DNA of 64,000 nucleotides from Sarcocystis neurona (taxonomy: Eukaryota > Apicomplexa > Conoidasida > Eucoccidiorida > Sarcocystidae): contig KL647288.1 of NCBI GenBank assembly GCA_000727475.1, forward strand, positions 5,988,051 to 6,052,050. The letters run 5' to 3'. Below, one piece after another: positions 55,701 through 64,000 of the stretch (its first letter is position 1; each line of letters opens with the position of its first letter). Made by a program: the position numbers and the translations under genes. Below the pieces are notes generated by a model. That model did no database searches. It saw only the letters and a list, made by a program, of their open reading frames with translations, and was not told where the DNA came from.

Positions 55701-58700
55701 TATGTAAGCAAAATCGCTATGTGTGAGCTGGGCGAGACGCAGAGAAGAGAGCTGCTTCTTGATGTCAGCTATGTGTCGCAGCTTCCCGAGAAAGAACGGG
55801 TCGATGCGCGTCTTTGCATGCAATTCCTGGACCGTCCACCCGCGTTGCAGCGCCAACGCCAGGGCCCATATTCGATTGGGAGAAGGCCGCCTTAACTCTT
55901 CCTCCACTTGCTCGGTGAAGTCTTTCTCGGATAAATCCTCAGCCGCTAAAAGAAGACGCACAGAGAAGAAAGTCGCAGCAGCAGCAACAGAGCAGCGTCA
56001 CAGCTCGCATGTCCTCGTGACTCGCGGCGGCTGCGAGGGCCTCCTGGACACGCCTGCTGTTAAAATACGAAGAAAACGAGAGAAACGGAGGAAATGACGA
56101 TGAAAGGGAGGAGTAAGACGGAAATTGACGCGACAAAAAGAACGGGCAAGGACGGGGGCGGAGAGAGACGGAGGAAAACACGAGGAATAAATCCCCAACG
56201 AAGAGAAGCTGAGAAACGCGGAAGGAGGCAGATGCAATTGTAGCAGCAGCCGCAACAATGGCACTAAAGCAGGACAGTTCTCCGTCGTCTTGTTTGAGAG
56301 GCACGCGCATGCGAGGCATCTTCTGCTGCTGTAAATCTAGCGCATCCTACCCAGGAAAAAGACAATATAGATACACACACTTCCCCTCATACACGCACGT
56401 ATAGATTTACAAATTGATTGATACAGATAGCAACGTGCGTCTAATACGTCCTGAAATGTGGGTGTGTGTAGCTGGACATCGAAGAAAGAGGCACCACGAG
56501 TCCGAGCAAGAGCATGCAGACAACCTGTCTTTCTCTCGGATAAGGGCCCCCCTCCTCTCTTTTCATTCGAACCTCTGTCGACGAAAGAAGGCGACCCCTA
56601 CAGCAAATTCGCACGCGTCCCACAGACATGCGGATCTCGACGCGTAGAACACACATAAATACATCCGTTCAACAATACGTATATGTGTCTGGGTGGGCAC
56701 CGATACATATCGACAAGTGCGCGTGTTCGGACGCATGTACACGCGGGTCACACCTCCTCGCGTCTTGTGTATATACATGTGTGTGTGTGTGTGCAACTGT
56801 ACGTGCCCGCCTACGCACAGAAACACGTACATGGAGACAGAAAACGTTCCGTACACGTGGGCTGCAACCCGAGTCACACTCTCTCACGTATTTCTTTCTG
56901 TACACACGCACACGTCTCCACTTATATACGAACGTACACATGTACAAATAGGAAGACCACACAAGCGTATAGGTGGGCGCACATCAGCTGCGACTCCACA
57001 TGCAGGCAATCGAGTACATGCACACACTATAAATATACAAAACATACATGCAGGTCCCAACACTCGAACACACATGTAAAGCAATTGACACACACACAGA
57101 CCTGCACCTGCGACATACACACTGTCGTCGGTCGTGTGCAGATGCAGCCAGCGAGTCCCCGCGAGCCCTGTGCGACTTGTTCTCTGAAGGAGGATTGCAG
57201 GAGCCCAGTTGGTGAATAAGCAGCGTGGATGCCTACGGACAACTCAAACAGAGACGTCTTCCGTCTCCCTCCCCATATCCTTGCACGTGCACGCCTGGCA
57301 AAGTGGGCGCGGAAAACCTCGCCAGGACCGCTTGTCACGCGTTCGCACATACGCAGACGTACACAAAAATATACGCCCTACACATCTGGTCTCTGCCCAG
57401 ATGGGCCCGTGCCCCCGCAACAGCCTCGTCAACTCCCCCGCCACATCTCTCTTCCCCGGCGTACTGTGTGCACTACATTGCAGCGCCGTCACGGCAGTCT
57501 GCGAGCCCGGAAACGCTGTCTACAGACACAACCACGTGAACGCTGCGTCTGTCCTGCGCGAGGCAAACGGCAGGAATGTGTTGTACCGACGAATGTATGC
57601 GAAGGGACCTGTACGCATCTCCTGTATTACGGGCCTTTGTGCGTGTACAACGAACCTGTGTAGATAGACTCGAGCACACGTCGACAAACATACACATCTA
57701 CTACTCAAGCACACTGCCGCTACACAAGATACCACGCCTTCCGCACATTCGTACATACATAAGACACGTACGAACTGGTCCATGCACACATACAAATATA
57801 TATATATATATATATTCATTATATATTCTTGAGACATACATACGTTCGACTGGGGTTCTGTATGCCCGGATGACAGTGCGAGCGTTCTACCTGAATAGAC
57901 AAGTACACGCATATGATAAAGACACGTGCGCCAGATCAAGCACAGACGTGCACATGCAACCTCCCTCCGTCGTGACCACGGTGTGCAGCTAGAAACTTCG
58001 AGACAGACGTATGACGGCCGACGTACATCCGGACGAGGACGCGGCTATCCAAGAGAAAGTGGTGGTGCTTTCGCTGGTACCAGGAGAAGGATCTTGTGTG
58101 CATGCCGCAGTGGAGACGTCTAGAGCCGCTCGCACTGCTGCTGCTGTAAGCGCTTGCTTCGTTTCCTCTCCCTCCTCTTCTCTCCCAGAGAAGTCTTCTT
58201 TTCTTTCCTGTCCACGCAGGGAGATGTCGGCCGAGACAGTCGCCGCCTCGGACTCCGCCGGAGAGGTCACCTGCGGTGCGTGCGAGTAGGACAGCCGCGT
58301 GACGACCGGCGTGCTGCAGCGAGACGTCGAGCGATGCGCCGGAAAGGCAGCCGCAGCGTCGGCGAAGTCAGCAGCAGCAGCAGCCACGTTGGCCGCAGCA
58401 GCGGCGCCTGCAGCAGACACCACGGCTGCAGGAGCAGCCGCGGTGGCAGCGATGGCCGCAGCCCCTGCTGCAGCGGCCGCTGCTGCTCGGCGGACCGCAT
58501 TGTGTCGTGCGTAGGACTCTTTCGAGAAGAAGCGACACATCGCTTCGTCAAAACCCGCCGAACGCTCTTCCACCATTCTGGCCGCGCCAACAACAAGAAC
58601 AGAGAGAGGAAAAAGTGACTCAAGGCTGAGCGAGACGCGGGCCAGGAAGGACGAGACAGATAGACGAGAGACGCAAAACAAAGGCCGGTTCCGCAGACAA

Positions 58701-59394
58701 AGACGCACGTGGCGACAGAAAAGGACAGCAAAGGGAGAGGACGAAAGGGAAACGGGCACAGGAAAACGGAAGAAAGGAAAAAAAGAAGTCGACAAGATAG
58801 ACGCGCCAACCGCGCCTTTCCGGAAGGCCCAGGAGATGCGAAGGAAAAGCCGCAAGGAGACGCGAAACCGGAGACGTATTTGACGAAAAGAAAATAGTGA
58901 CCCTGAAGGAGACGTCGCTAACACAGGAAGAAGAACAGTCGAAAAATCAACAATTATGGGGGTGCCACAGCGCGGAAGAACAAAGTAAACCTGCAAACCG
59001 AAAAGGACGAAGAGGAAGAGAGACAGCTGATGGGTCAACGTTAGAACCATACACGTAAGCGGGGCTGATGGAGAAGACGAGCACCCGTAGAAAACGGTCA
59101 CGTGCGAAGACATCTACGTATATACATACGTGTGGATATACGCACATATTTATACATGCATCGCACGTCTATGCATACGTACATATATATATATATATAT
59201 ATAAGTATGCGTATATATACATTATAATTCATTACATCAGCAGATCTATATATATATATATATTCATTTATTTATACGTGCACGTGTAAACATACCTATG
59301 TGTTACATTGTATGTCTCTCAGCGTACATTAATATTACATGCACTGGGTGTGTGTGTATATATATTTCTATATACAGGACACCCATACGTAAGT

Positions 59395-59434
<40 letters not shown>

Positions 59435-60750
59435 TACATACATACATACATGTACACACACAAAAACGCACACTCGTACATATACATATATATATATATA
59501 TGGTTGCAGTATGCCTGTACGTATATAACCAGGTGAAGATGGCTTCAAGGAAACGGTCGTACCGGAGAGCCTTCTGCAGAGCTTCTTCGAAAGTTCGCCC
59601 GACGCCCATCACTTCTCCCACGCTTTTCATCGCGCTTCCCATAAACGGCTCGCATGAATCAAATTTACGGAGATCCCACCTGTTTTCATTCGTTTCCACA
59701 AAAATACGCAATATACCGGCCACACACACATACACGCATACACTTAGATACATATCACTGCGCGCGCGCACATACACACACACACACACACAAACTGCCC
59801 TCTAAACTTATGCACGCGTGCATACAAATATATAAATCCATCTCTCCCTCTCTACCTATACATATATATATATGTATGTATATGCTGGTGTACAGATATC
59901 TATATATATATATATGTATATGCTGGCGTAGAGATACAGGAAACACACAGTCAGATAACGCGCAGACGAATATTCAAGGAAACCTCCGAAGAGGTTATGG
60001 ACATATGTAAATTTTCAAGTATGAGGAGATGAATCTATTACTATTACGTCAATATTACTTCAAATATATACATATATATATATATGGACGTTGTATCAGC
60101 TAATACCGAAGTATCACTTTTGATGGTGAAACTTGTGTGTGTGTGTGTGTGTGTGTCTGTTGGATGATGAGCAGAACGCCGAAATACAACGTGACATCAG
60201 AGTCAAACGCGTCTCAACACGTTGCAGAAAGCCAGCTTTCGCTCCTCTGCGACTGTATCTAGTGAATTTCTCGCCCTGCCCTTTCCTGCTCTCGCTCTTT
60301 TGCTTTTATTTTCCCTTCTCCCTTCTTCAGTCTGTCCCCTTGGCTCCCTTTCTGTGTTTCAGCTCTCTTCTCTCGCTGCACTCTCACCGCGGCACTTTGA
60401 CGACCACGTAGTCGAGAGAGGGCTCGAAACAGGCAGTCGTCTTCTTCGTCACAGAATTCGTCAACTCCAACAATGTGGACCCTGCGCCCAGGTGCAAAGC
60501 AGCAGCAACCCAACTGCTACACGCGCGCCTGTACACTGGGGTATGTCTCAGGAGAAACAGATGTAGACACAGAAGAAAGAGAGAAAGAGGGACAGAGAGA
60601 CAGGCCACACGAGCAGACCGATCGGAAAACACACACAGACACAGACACGCCATTCGGCGGATGGATAGACAGCTCGAATGAGACAGCCATACACAGCGAG
60701 GACGCATCACAGAGACAGACCCATATACACCACTCACGTTGTACATGCGC

Positions 60751-60804
<54 letters not shown>

Positions 60805-62617
60805 CAGCGAGGGAGAGATTTAAAACAGAAAAGATCCGTACACATACAGAGGTACGACGGAAACGGACGCTGGATCCGACGTGGAAGCTCGTGCGACTGT
60901 TCACTACCAACTGGCAGACAGAAGAAGTGCGCAACGCCTGAAACGCAAGTCGAACGAGCCGTCTGCAGGGCAAAGTTCACAGCGGCTCGTCTCGCAGCTA
61001 CCGAGACGAAGTGGCAGAAGAAAGAAGTGGGCAGAAGCGAGAGTCTGCGCGAGTGGCAGCCCGCCGCGCGTTTTCAGTTTTGCGGCAAAGCGATGTGCAG
61101 CACGGAACTGACAGAAAGGCACACGCACGAAGGCGCCTGCTGACCCCCAGTCTCACACGGTGAGAGCCAGAGCGAAGAACTTCGGCACAAGAACAAGACG
61201 ATCGAGTACTCCACACTTCACTGGATGCAACTTCAGTTGTTAGCCACTGCCTCTACGTGCCTAGTTAGGGATGCGCGCGCGGTCGACGAGACAAACGGGC
61301 TTACCTAGCGCCAGTTTTGCCGCGATGTACGCTAGCGGATACCCTGTAGCTTTCGACGCAAGTGCGCTGCTGCGCGACAGGCGTGCATTCACCTGCAGGG
61401 ACAACACAGGACAGGAAAAATTCAGACTTCAAGGCATGAAGAAGAAAGTTGAAGCCGACTCTGTGCGTGTGTGCGTGCATCTCTTTGTCAAACGCCCACA
61501 AAACATGGACGCGCGTACGAGCACGCGAGCCCTTCGTAGATAAAAACAGACGCAATAACTGTTTTCCGGCAACCGCGACCAGCACGTCCACATGAACTGA
61601 CACATACTCGCACTCACACATATATGTGTATATACATACGTACACGTACATATGTATATATATATATATGTGTATACGGTGTCGCACTTGCGCACGCGCG
61701 CTGGAACGTCAGCTTCATTGTCGGGTGCAGATCTGTAATAGGTGCCGCTGTTGCTGACCATAGATTAACGGCGGAATTCTTTAGTTAAGAATCGACATAT
61801 CGACTCATGTTTCCACGTGTGCCTCCTGCTTTTCCTAACTTGGATTCACTGTGTCAGCTAACGGTCAACGATCCTTCGCGTGGCCACACGAGTCCACAAA
61901 TACACAGAGAAAGTCTTCCTTTTGTCTGCCTGCCGTGCAGCAGCATTGGCGTTTGTGTGTGGACCTCGGCGCGAACTACGAAATCATGGCCCGCCCGCTC
62001 CCGATAAGAGGACGGGAAAGGGACTGGGCCGCGCCAGCAAGCCCGGACGCGCGTCCACATACGAACACATGTGCAAATAGACGCACGTATCACTGCCAGG
62101 GCACACAGTGGCTGCGTCCACAACAGAGTCGCGACTGGCTCTCTGCCAGGAAACGAAGGCTACAATATCAATGAAACTCCACGTAAAAACAGCCGCGCGC
62201 TTCCGAACACGTATGCCGTGTAGAGACACACATACGAGCACAAACGTGAAGCCCGGGATGTGTTTTGCTTCGCGCATATCTACGTAGGGGGGCCTTCGCA
62301 GGCGAACCCACGTCTGTGTGTCTGTGTGTGTGCGGTGGCCTTTCGTTTTTGACCTTCCTCTCTCTGTGTGCGCGCCACCATACCGCCCGTGTAACAGATG
62401 TTTTTCCCCGCCCCTGCGCAGCAACGAAAAAAGGGTGTGTCTATCTTCTTGGTGGTGGCTGAAAGGGAAAAGCGTATATTCTCACCTCAACGATATAGTA
62501 TTCTTCGGACTCGGGATCAAGGGCGTACTGAATGTTGCACTCCCCCACCACTCCGAGATGACGGACGACCCGCAGCGCCGTCTCCCGCAGTCGAAAGTAT
62601 TCAGCGTTCGACAGCGT
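34363..62617 (-). CDS. CPSII: Carbamoyl-phosphate synthase II, 3' part (20 exons; 5' part beyond the right edge)
   Basis: CPSII makes carbamoyl phosphate from glutamine, bicarbonate and two ATP, the committed step of de novo pyrimidine synthesis, in the cytosol. Exons in transcript order: 62617-62486, 61392-61305, 60481-60388, 59679-59563, 58577-58027, 55945-55691, 54666-54097, 52905-52808, 51889-51795, 50082-49851, 48789-48628, 47042-46906, 45944-45895, 44939-44810, 43837-43693, 41328-41226, 39767-39687, 38753-38478, 36684-36589 and 34493-34363. Every junction uses GT-AG and keeps phase, giving 1180 codons and TAG. They cover the end of the first ATP-grasp half ([18 protein letters not shown]), the oligomerisation region with low-complexity inserts, the second ATP-grasp half ([41 protein letters not shown]) and the MGS-like regulatory domain ([15 protein letters not shown]). 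The protein ends there, unlike animal CAD. By analogy with other apicomplexans, the fused glutaminase should lie upstream, outside the window. Confidence 0.95.
34494..36588 (-). other. CPSII intron 19, CAG-rich
   Basis: Contains CAG/GCA-rich stretches at 34660-34860 and 35410-35790, TA/CA repeats, and an 82-bp tandem pair at 36282-36443. Its counterpart in the left copy is 10700-12280. Confidence 0.75.
36282..36443. repeat. Two 82-bp tandem copies
   Basis: The unit ACACAACCACAGCCCTGCCC ... CATTCCTGT(G/A)TA(T/C)GCGAG starts at 36282 and 36364. Differences are few (ATAAAAGACATTTG versus CAGAAAACATTTTT), which indicates a recent duplication inside a CPSII intron. Confidence 0.85.
36589..36684 (-). 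CDS. CPSII: CPSII exon 19
   Basis: [20 protein letters not shown] and [11 protein letters not shown], matching the VINxxxx...GYxIRRxAxDxxVP signature of the MGS-like domain. Donor GTACAA, phase 1. Confidence 0.95.
38478..38753 (-). CDS. CPSII: CPSII exon 18: MGS-like domain with low-complexity insert
   Basis: [11 protein letters not shown], a Ser/Glu/Ala/Lys-rich insert ([20 protein letters not shown]), then [20 protein letters not shown] and ALRIIQEG. Donor GTACTC, phase 1. Confidence 0.9.
39687..39767 (-). CDS. CPSII: CPSII exon 17: MGS-like domain
   Basis: [20 protein letters not shown] and NLYATEG. The G-F-x-L-x-A-T-x-G motif marks the MGS-like regulatory fold. Phase 1 on both sides. 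Confidence 0.95.
39768..41225 (-). other. CPSII intron 16 with TA/CA microsatellites
   Basis: Short TA runs lie at 39843-39861, 40005-40022 and 40339-40361. A diverged three-fold motif AA(C/T)ACACCCACCTCAGGATACA recurs near 39903, 39988 and 40048 (GATCA-CCA(T/C)ACAAC context), about 60-85 bases apart. Confidence 0.7.
41226..41328 (-). CDS. CPSII: CPSII exon 16: start of regulatory domain
   Basis: [20 protein letters not shown] and [14 protein letters not shown]. The VACFG start is typical of eukaryotic CPSII. Phase 1 out. Confidence 0.95.
41329..43692 (-). other. CPSII intron 15, CAG-rich and purine-rich
   Basis: CAG/GCA-rich at 41735-41975, TA runs at 42286-42301 and 42481-42505, and from 43150 a purine-rich plus strand. 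Open plus-strand frames of up to 302 codons here (43154-44062) run across exon 15 on the other strand and are explained by base bias. Confidence 0.7.
42225..42580. repeat. Interspersed imperfect repeat of about 120 bp, three copies
   Basis: ACCACA(A/G)A... followed by GAGTACTCGTG(T/C)... recurs near 42301, 42418 and 42531 (AAGTACTCGTGTGTGTAAT), each after a TATATATA block. This looks like a decaying tandem array inside the intron. Confidence 0.65.
43693..43837 (-). CDS. CPSII: CPSII exon 15
   Basis: [20 protein letters not shown] and [20 protein letters not shown], then VEMRSTGE, matching [19 protein letters not shown]. It ends the second ATP-grasp half. Phase 0 out (GTAAGC). Confidence 0.97.
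44810..44939 (-). CDS. CPSII: CPSII exon 14: E-x-N loop of the second half
   Basis: [43 protein letters not shown] holds the metal-binding Glu and Asn, and the NxRASRxFPFxSKT pattern is the eukaryotic form. Phase 1 in, phase 2 out. Confidence 0.97.
45895..45944 (-). CDS. CPSII: CPSII exon 13 (50 nt)
   Basis: [17 protein letters not shown], the helix before the last beta strands of the second ATP-grasp. Very short, but the phases (2 in, 1 out) fit both neighbours. Confidence 0.9.
46678..46714. repeat. (CA)n microsatellite
   Basis: CACACACA run with one CGTG interruption at each end. A similar run lies at 47144-47174. Confidence 0.9.
46906..47042 (-). CDS. CPSII: CPSII exon 12
   Basis: [20 protein letters not shown] and [20 protein letters not shown], matching the EHIEQAGVHSGDSACSLP signature. 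Phase 2 out. This is the most upstream exon with a relic in the left copy. Confidence 0.97.
48628..48789 (-). CDS. CPSII: CPSII exon 11
   Basis: [40 protein letters not shown] and [12 protein letters not shown]. The RPSYVLxGxAM motif binds ATP in the second half. Phase 0 on both sides. Confidence 0.97.
49851..50082 (-). CDS. CPSII: CPSII exon 10
   Basis: [40 protein letters not shown] and [15 protein letters not shown], matching the GGQTP and IDxAEDR signatures. It ends LFCQQ before GTACGC, phase 0. Confidence 0.97.
51795..51889 (-). CDS. CPSII: CPSII exon 9
   Basis: [20 protein letters not shown] and [12 protein letters not shown], the invariant [12 protein letters not shown] motif. Phase 0 in, phase 2 out. 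Confidence 0.97.
52288..52330. repeat. (TA)n microsatellite
   Basis: TA run of about 12 units, then TTTGTGTA and a second short TA run, within CPSII intron 8. Other TA runs in CPSII introns: 52581-52596, 55229-55247, 57797-57815, 59182-59202, 59248-59264, 60067-60084, 60750-60770 and 61657-61670. Confidence 0.9.
52808..52905 (-). CDS. CPSII: CPSII exon 8: start of second ATP-grasp half
   Basis: [20 protein letters not shown] and [12 protein letters not shown] correspond to [20 protein letters not shown] in E. coli CarB. Phase 1 in, phase 0 out. Confidence 0.95.
53626..53680. repeat. 15-bp CTG-type minisatellite
   Basis: The unit TGTGTGCTGTGCTGC is repeated about 3.5 times. It lies in the CPSII intron after exon 7, immediately beside a CTG-rich extension of that exon's antisense strand. 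Confidence 0.85.
54097..54666 (-). CDS. CPSII: CPSII exon 7: end of oligomerisation region with low-complexity insert
   Basis: [18 protein letters not shown], a Gly/Ser insert ([13 protein letters not shown]), then [20 protein letters not shown] and [20 protein letters not shown] in register with the family. A further insert of about 115 residues rich in Ala, Glu and Ser precedes CYVVLG. Donor GTAAAG at 54096, phase 1. Confidence 0.9.
55691..55945 (-). CDS. CPSII: CPSII exon 6: oligomerisation region
   Basis: [54 protein letters not shown] and [13 protein letters not shown] match the helical region between the two ATP-grasp halves (RIWYIADAFRAGLSVDGVF in E. coli). Donor GTACGC, phase 1. Confidence 0.93.
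58027..58577 (-). CDS. CPSII: CPSII exon 5: poly-alanine insertion
   Basis: Starts [20 protein letters not shown], which continues the family alignment. It then has about 50 residues that are mostly Ala (plus-strand 58337-58500), then Ser/Thr/Glu-rich low-complexity sequence to a GTACGT donor (phase 1). The whole insert is absent from bacterial CarB. The donor choice rests on phase: it joins to the [10 protein letters not shown] start of the next exon. Confidence 0.85.
58337..58500 (-). repeat. GCN/GCA triplet repeat encoding poly-Ala
   Basis: Imperfect GCN triplets read as Ala in the CPSII frame (minus strand). It is a coding homopolymer tract inside exon 5 and not an intron repeat, because the frame is open on both sides and family residues precede it. 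Confidence 0.85.
59395..59452. repeat. (CA)n followed by (CATA)n
   Basis: About 17 CA units then about five CATA units, in the CPSII intron between exons 4 and 5. Confidence 0.95.
59563..59679 (-). CDS. CPSII: CPSII exon 4
   Basis: [20 protein letters not shown] and [19 protein letters not shown], matching the M-K-S-V-G-E-V-M signature. Phase 2 on both sides. Confidence 0.95.
60133..60156. repeat. (TG)n microsatellite
   Basis: About 11 TG units in the CPSII intron between exons 3 and 4. Confidence 0.9.
60388..60481 (-). CDS. CPSII: CPSII exon 3
   Basis: [20 protein letters not shown] and [11 protein letters not shown], the FEPSxDYVVxKxPR signature that closes the first ATP-grasp half. Phase 1 in, phase 2 out (GTGAGA donor). 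Confidence 0.95.
60750..60806. repeat. (TA)n then (GA)n/(CAGAGA)n
   Basis: A TA run passes into GAGAGAGA and CAGAGACAGAGA units. Intronic. Confidence 0.9.
61305..61392 (-). CDS. CPSII: CPSII exon 2: E-x-N loop of the first half
   Basis: [20 protein letters not shown] and [10 protein letters not shown]. Together with the last Glu of the previous exon it forms the E-V-N metal-binding motif. Donor GTAAGC, phase 1. Confidence 0.95.
62486..62617 (-). CDS. CPSII: CPSII exon 1 of those visible
   Basis: Reads [20 protein letters not shown], then [12 protein letters not shown] and EEYYIVE. It matches the stretch of the first ATP-grasp half that precedes the metal-binding E-x-N loop in E. coli CarB. 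Acceptor GTGTCGCAG, donor GTGAGA, phase 0 on both sides. Confidence 0.93.
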
Positions 62618-64000
62618 CTGCGACACGTCGTTCAGGCCAGTGTATTTGGCGCATGCAAACATGTACATATACATGTGTATACGCATAGACGTATGTATAC
62701 AAGAAAATGCACGGGCGACGACCACCTCTGTGTGTGTACGTACTCGTATACATGTGTGTGTGTGTGTGTCTGTCTGTTCGGAGAGAATATATACATATAC
62801 GTATGTATGCACACGGAAACACACAGGCGTTTCTTCTTTTGTGAGACAGAGAAAGAGAGTCACGGAGGCCCGACTGCACGCAGAAGCAGTTTTTCCTTTT
62901 TGACAAGGCTCATCTAGACGTACACACGGAGTTATAGACACGTACAAAAGTAGGTGTCTTTGTCTACACAAGTATACATGCGTACGCAGTGTCTACTTGA
63001 AACTCAACGGAAACGGGCGAGACAAAAGAGTCCGTATCGTCTCCTCGACAAGTCCCGCCCCCCACTCGAGTTGTAGGGCGTCTCACGTGTGCATGTCTAC
63101 GTTTTCAGATGCGTGTTTTCCGCACACACACACACACACAGAGGCATGGAAGCAGTGCTACCACAGGGCCTTCAAGGCCGCGGAAGAACTGTATTTTTGC
63201 GTAGATACACGCACACGGAGAGACTGCAGAGGCAGGCATAAAATAACAACCCCGTCGCGCGCAGCTAGCTGTCCTCTCTACTGAACGTGCGCAAAGCCGT
63301 CGCACGCAGGCAACGGCGACCAGCGCCTCGACCTCACGGAGCCCCACGCCTTGCAAACATACACGTGCCAGAGGCCGTTGCACGGCTGTGCGTGGGCAGC
63401 TCAAAATTGCATGCAGACGCCTCCCAGCGACACACCGGTGGTACACGCAGCACTTTCTCGTTCCCAACGACGACACACACAAACGCCGGTGCAGCAGCGA
63501 CTGCACCCGGGTGTCATCACAGCGCCATACGTACGTCCTGCCGCTTCAGCAGTAGCGGGAAAACGAGGATAAGAAGAGGCAGGAGGAGTAGCACCACCGC
63601 GCGAATGAGGATGACAGCAGCCTCTCCCCACAACCACCCACCGACCCAGTGTGGCTACCCTAACCGACGTCCCGCGCGAGGGCGCGGACTCGTGCAGCCA
63701 CAAAGACAGAGGACGGCTCCAGTGGCATACGCGTGGAGACACTCGAAATGCAGACAACGGACGTCGCGCGCAAACGCAAGAGAACCGAGCAGACCGGGAC
63801 ATGGAATTACGTCCACACACACACATATAGGAGGCCCCTTCGTATCCTTGCTTTAACAGTCTCGCATATCTCTTCTCTCTGTTCGTGTGCACACACAAAA
63901 ACAGTTTCGCTCTTCTTCTCTCTGTGTGTGTGTATGTGTGTTTGTCTGTGTGCCTGTGTGTATGCACGGACAGGCATGGAGAGCCACAAGGCGCTTTTCC
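62618..64000 (-). other. Probable CPSII intron upstream of the first visible exon
   Basis: The family sequence before exon 1 should read about E-N-F-D-x-M-G-I-H-T-G-D-S. I could not find it, nor other first-half motifs, in any minus-strand frame here. The region holds CA/TG microsatellites (62750-62771, 63124-63141, 63920-63960) and no supported exon. Confidence 0.55.

Noticed and set aside
56180..56345. Possible extra CPSII exon (minus strand, [18 protein letters not shown])
   Set aside because: Its acceptor phase does not fit between exons 5 and 6, which already join in phase with each other. It has no counterpart in the family.
57989..59113. Minus-strand frame of 374 codons read as one protein
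   Set aside because: Only 58577-58027 is supported as CPSII exon 5. The upstream part is Ser/Phe/Leu-rich pyrimidine-tract intron.
63105..63506. Minus-strand frame of 133 codons just upstream of the first visible CPSII exon
   Set aside because: It contains none of the expected first-half synthetase motifs and ends in a TG microsatellite translation.

Overview
The window looks like nuclear DNA of a coccidian apicomplexan, most likely Eimeria-like; the genus is not settled. Four observations support this. (1) There is a secreted protein built from at least 21 PAN/Apple domains, an architecture known from coccidian micronemes (Eimeria MIC5, Toxoplasma MIC4). (2) A carbamoyl-phosphate synthase II (CPSII) gene stops directly after its regulatory domain instead of continuing into dihydroorotase and aspartate transcarbamylase as animal CAD does. 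(3) Both genes have many spliceosomal introns. (4) Coding sequence contains poly-alanine and other homopolymer tracts, and non-coding DNA is full of CAG, CA and TA microsatellites.

Layout. Positions 23538-33999 (+) hold the PAN/Apple gene: a signal-peptide exon, a small second exon, about ten one-domain exons, one large exon with a Pro-rich linker and an acidic tandem repeat (broken by a 571-base run of N), then exons with two or three domains. Positions 62617-34363 (-) hold the 3' part of CPSII: 20 exons that join in phase into 1180 codons and a stop. The glutaminase part and the start of the synthetase lie beyond the right edge. The two genes converge, with 363 bases between their stop codons.

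Positions about 1850-22320 contain no intact gene that I can support. They form a decayed, collinear copy of about 23100-47050: a PAN pseudogene (2231-10215, +), then the intergenic CAG-rich stretch, then a degenerate copy of the last nine CPSII exons (12285-22320, -). This is the product expected from a head-to-tail duplication whose right breakpoint lay inside CPSII. The left copy received a complete PAN gene but only the 3' part of CPSII, and both have since decayed with stops and frameshifts.

The two live genes have no evident functional link. CPSII makes carbamoyl phosphate for pyrimidine synthesis in the cytosol. The PAN protein is predicted to be secreted and adhesive. No tRNA, rRNA, transposon or CRISPR array was recognised.
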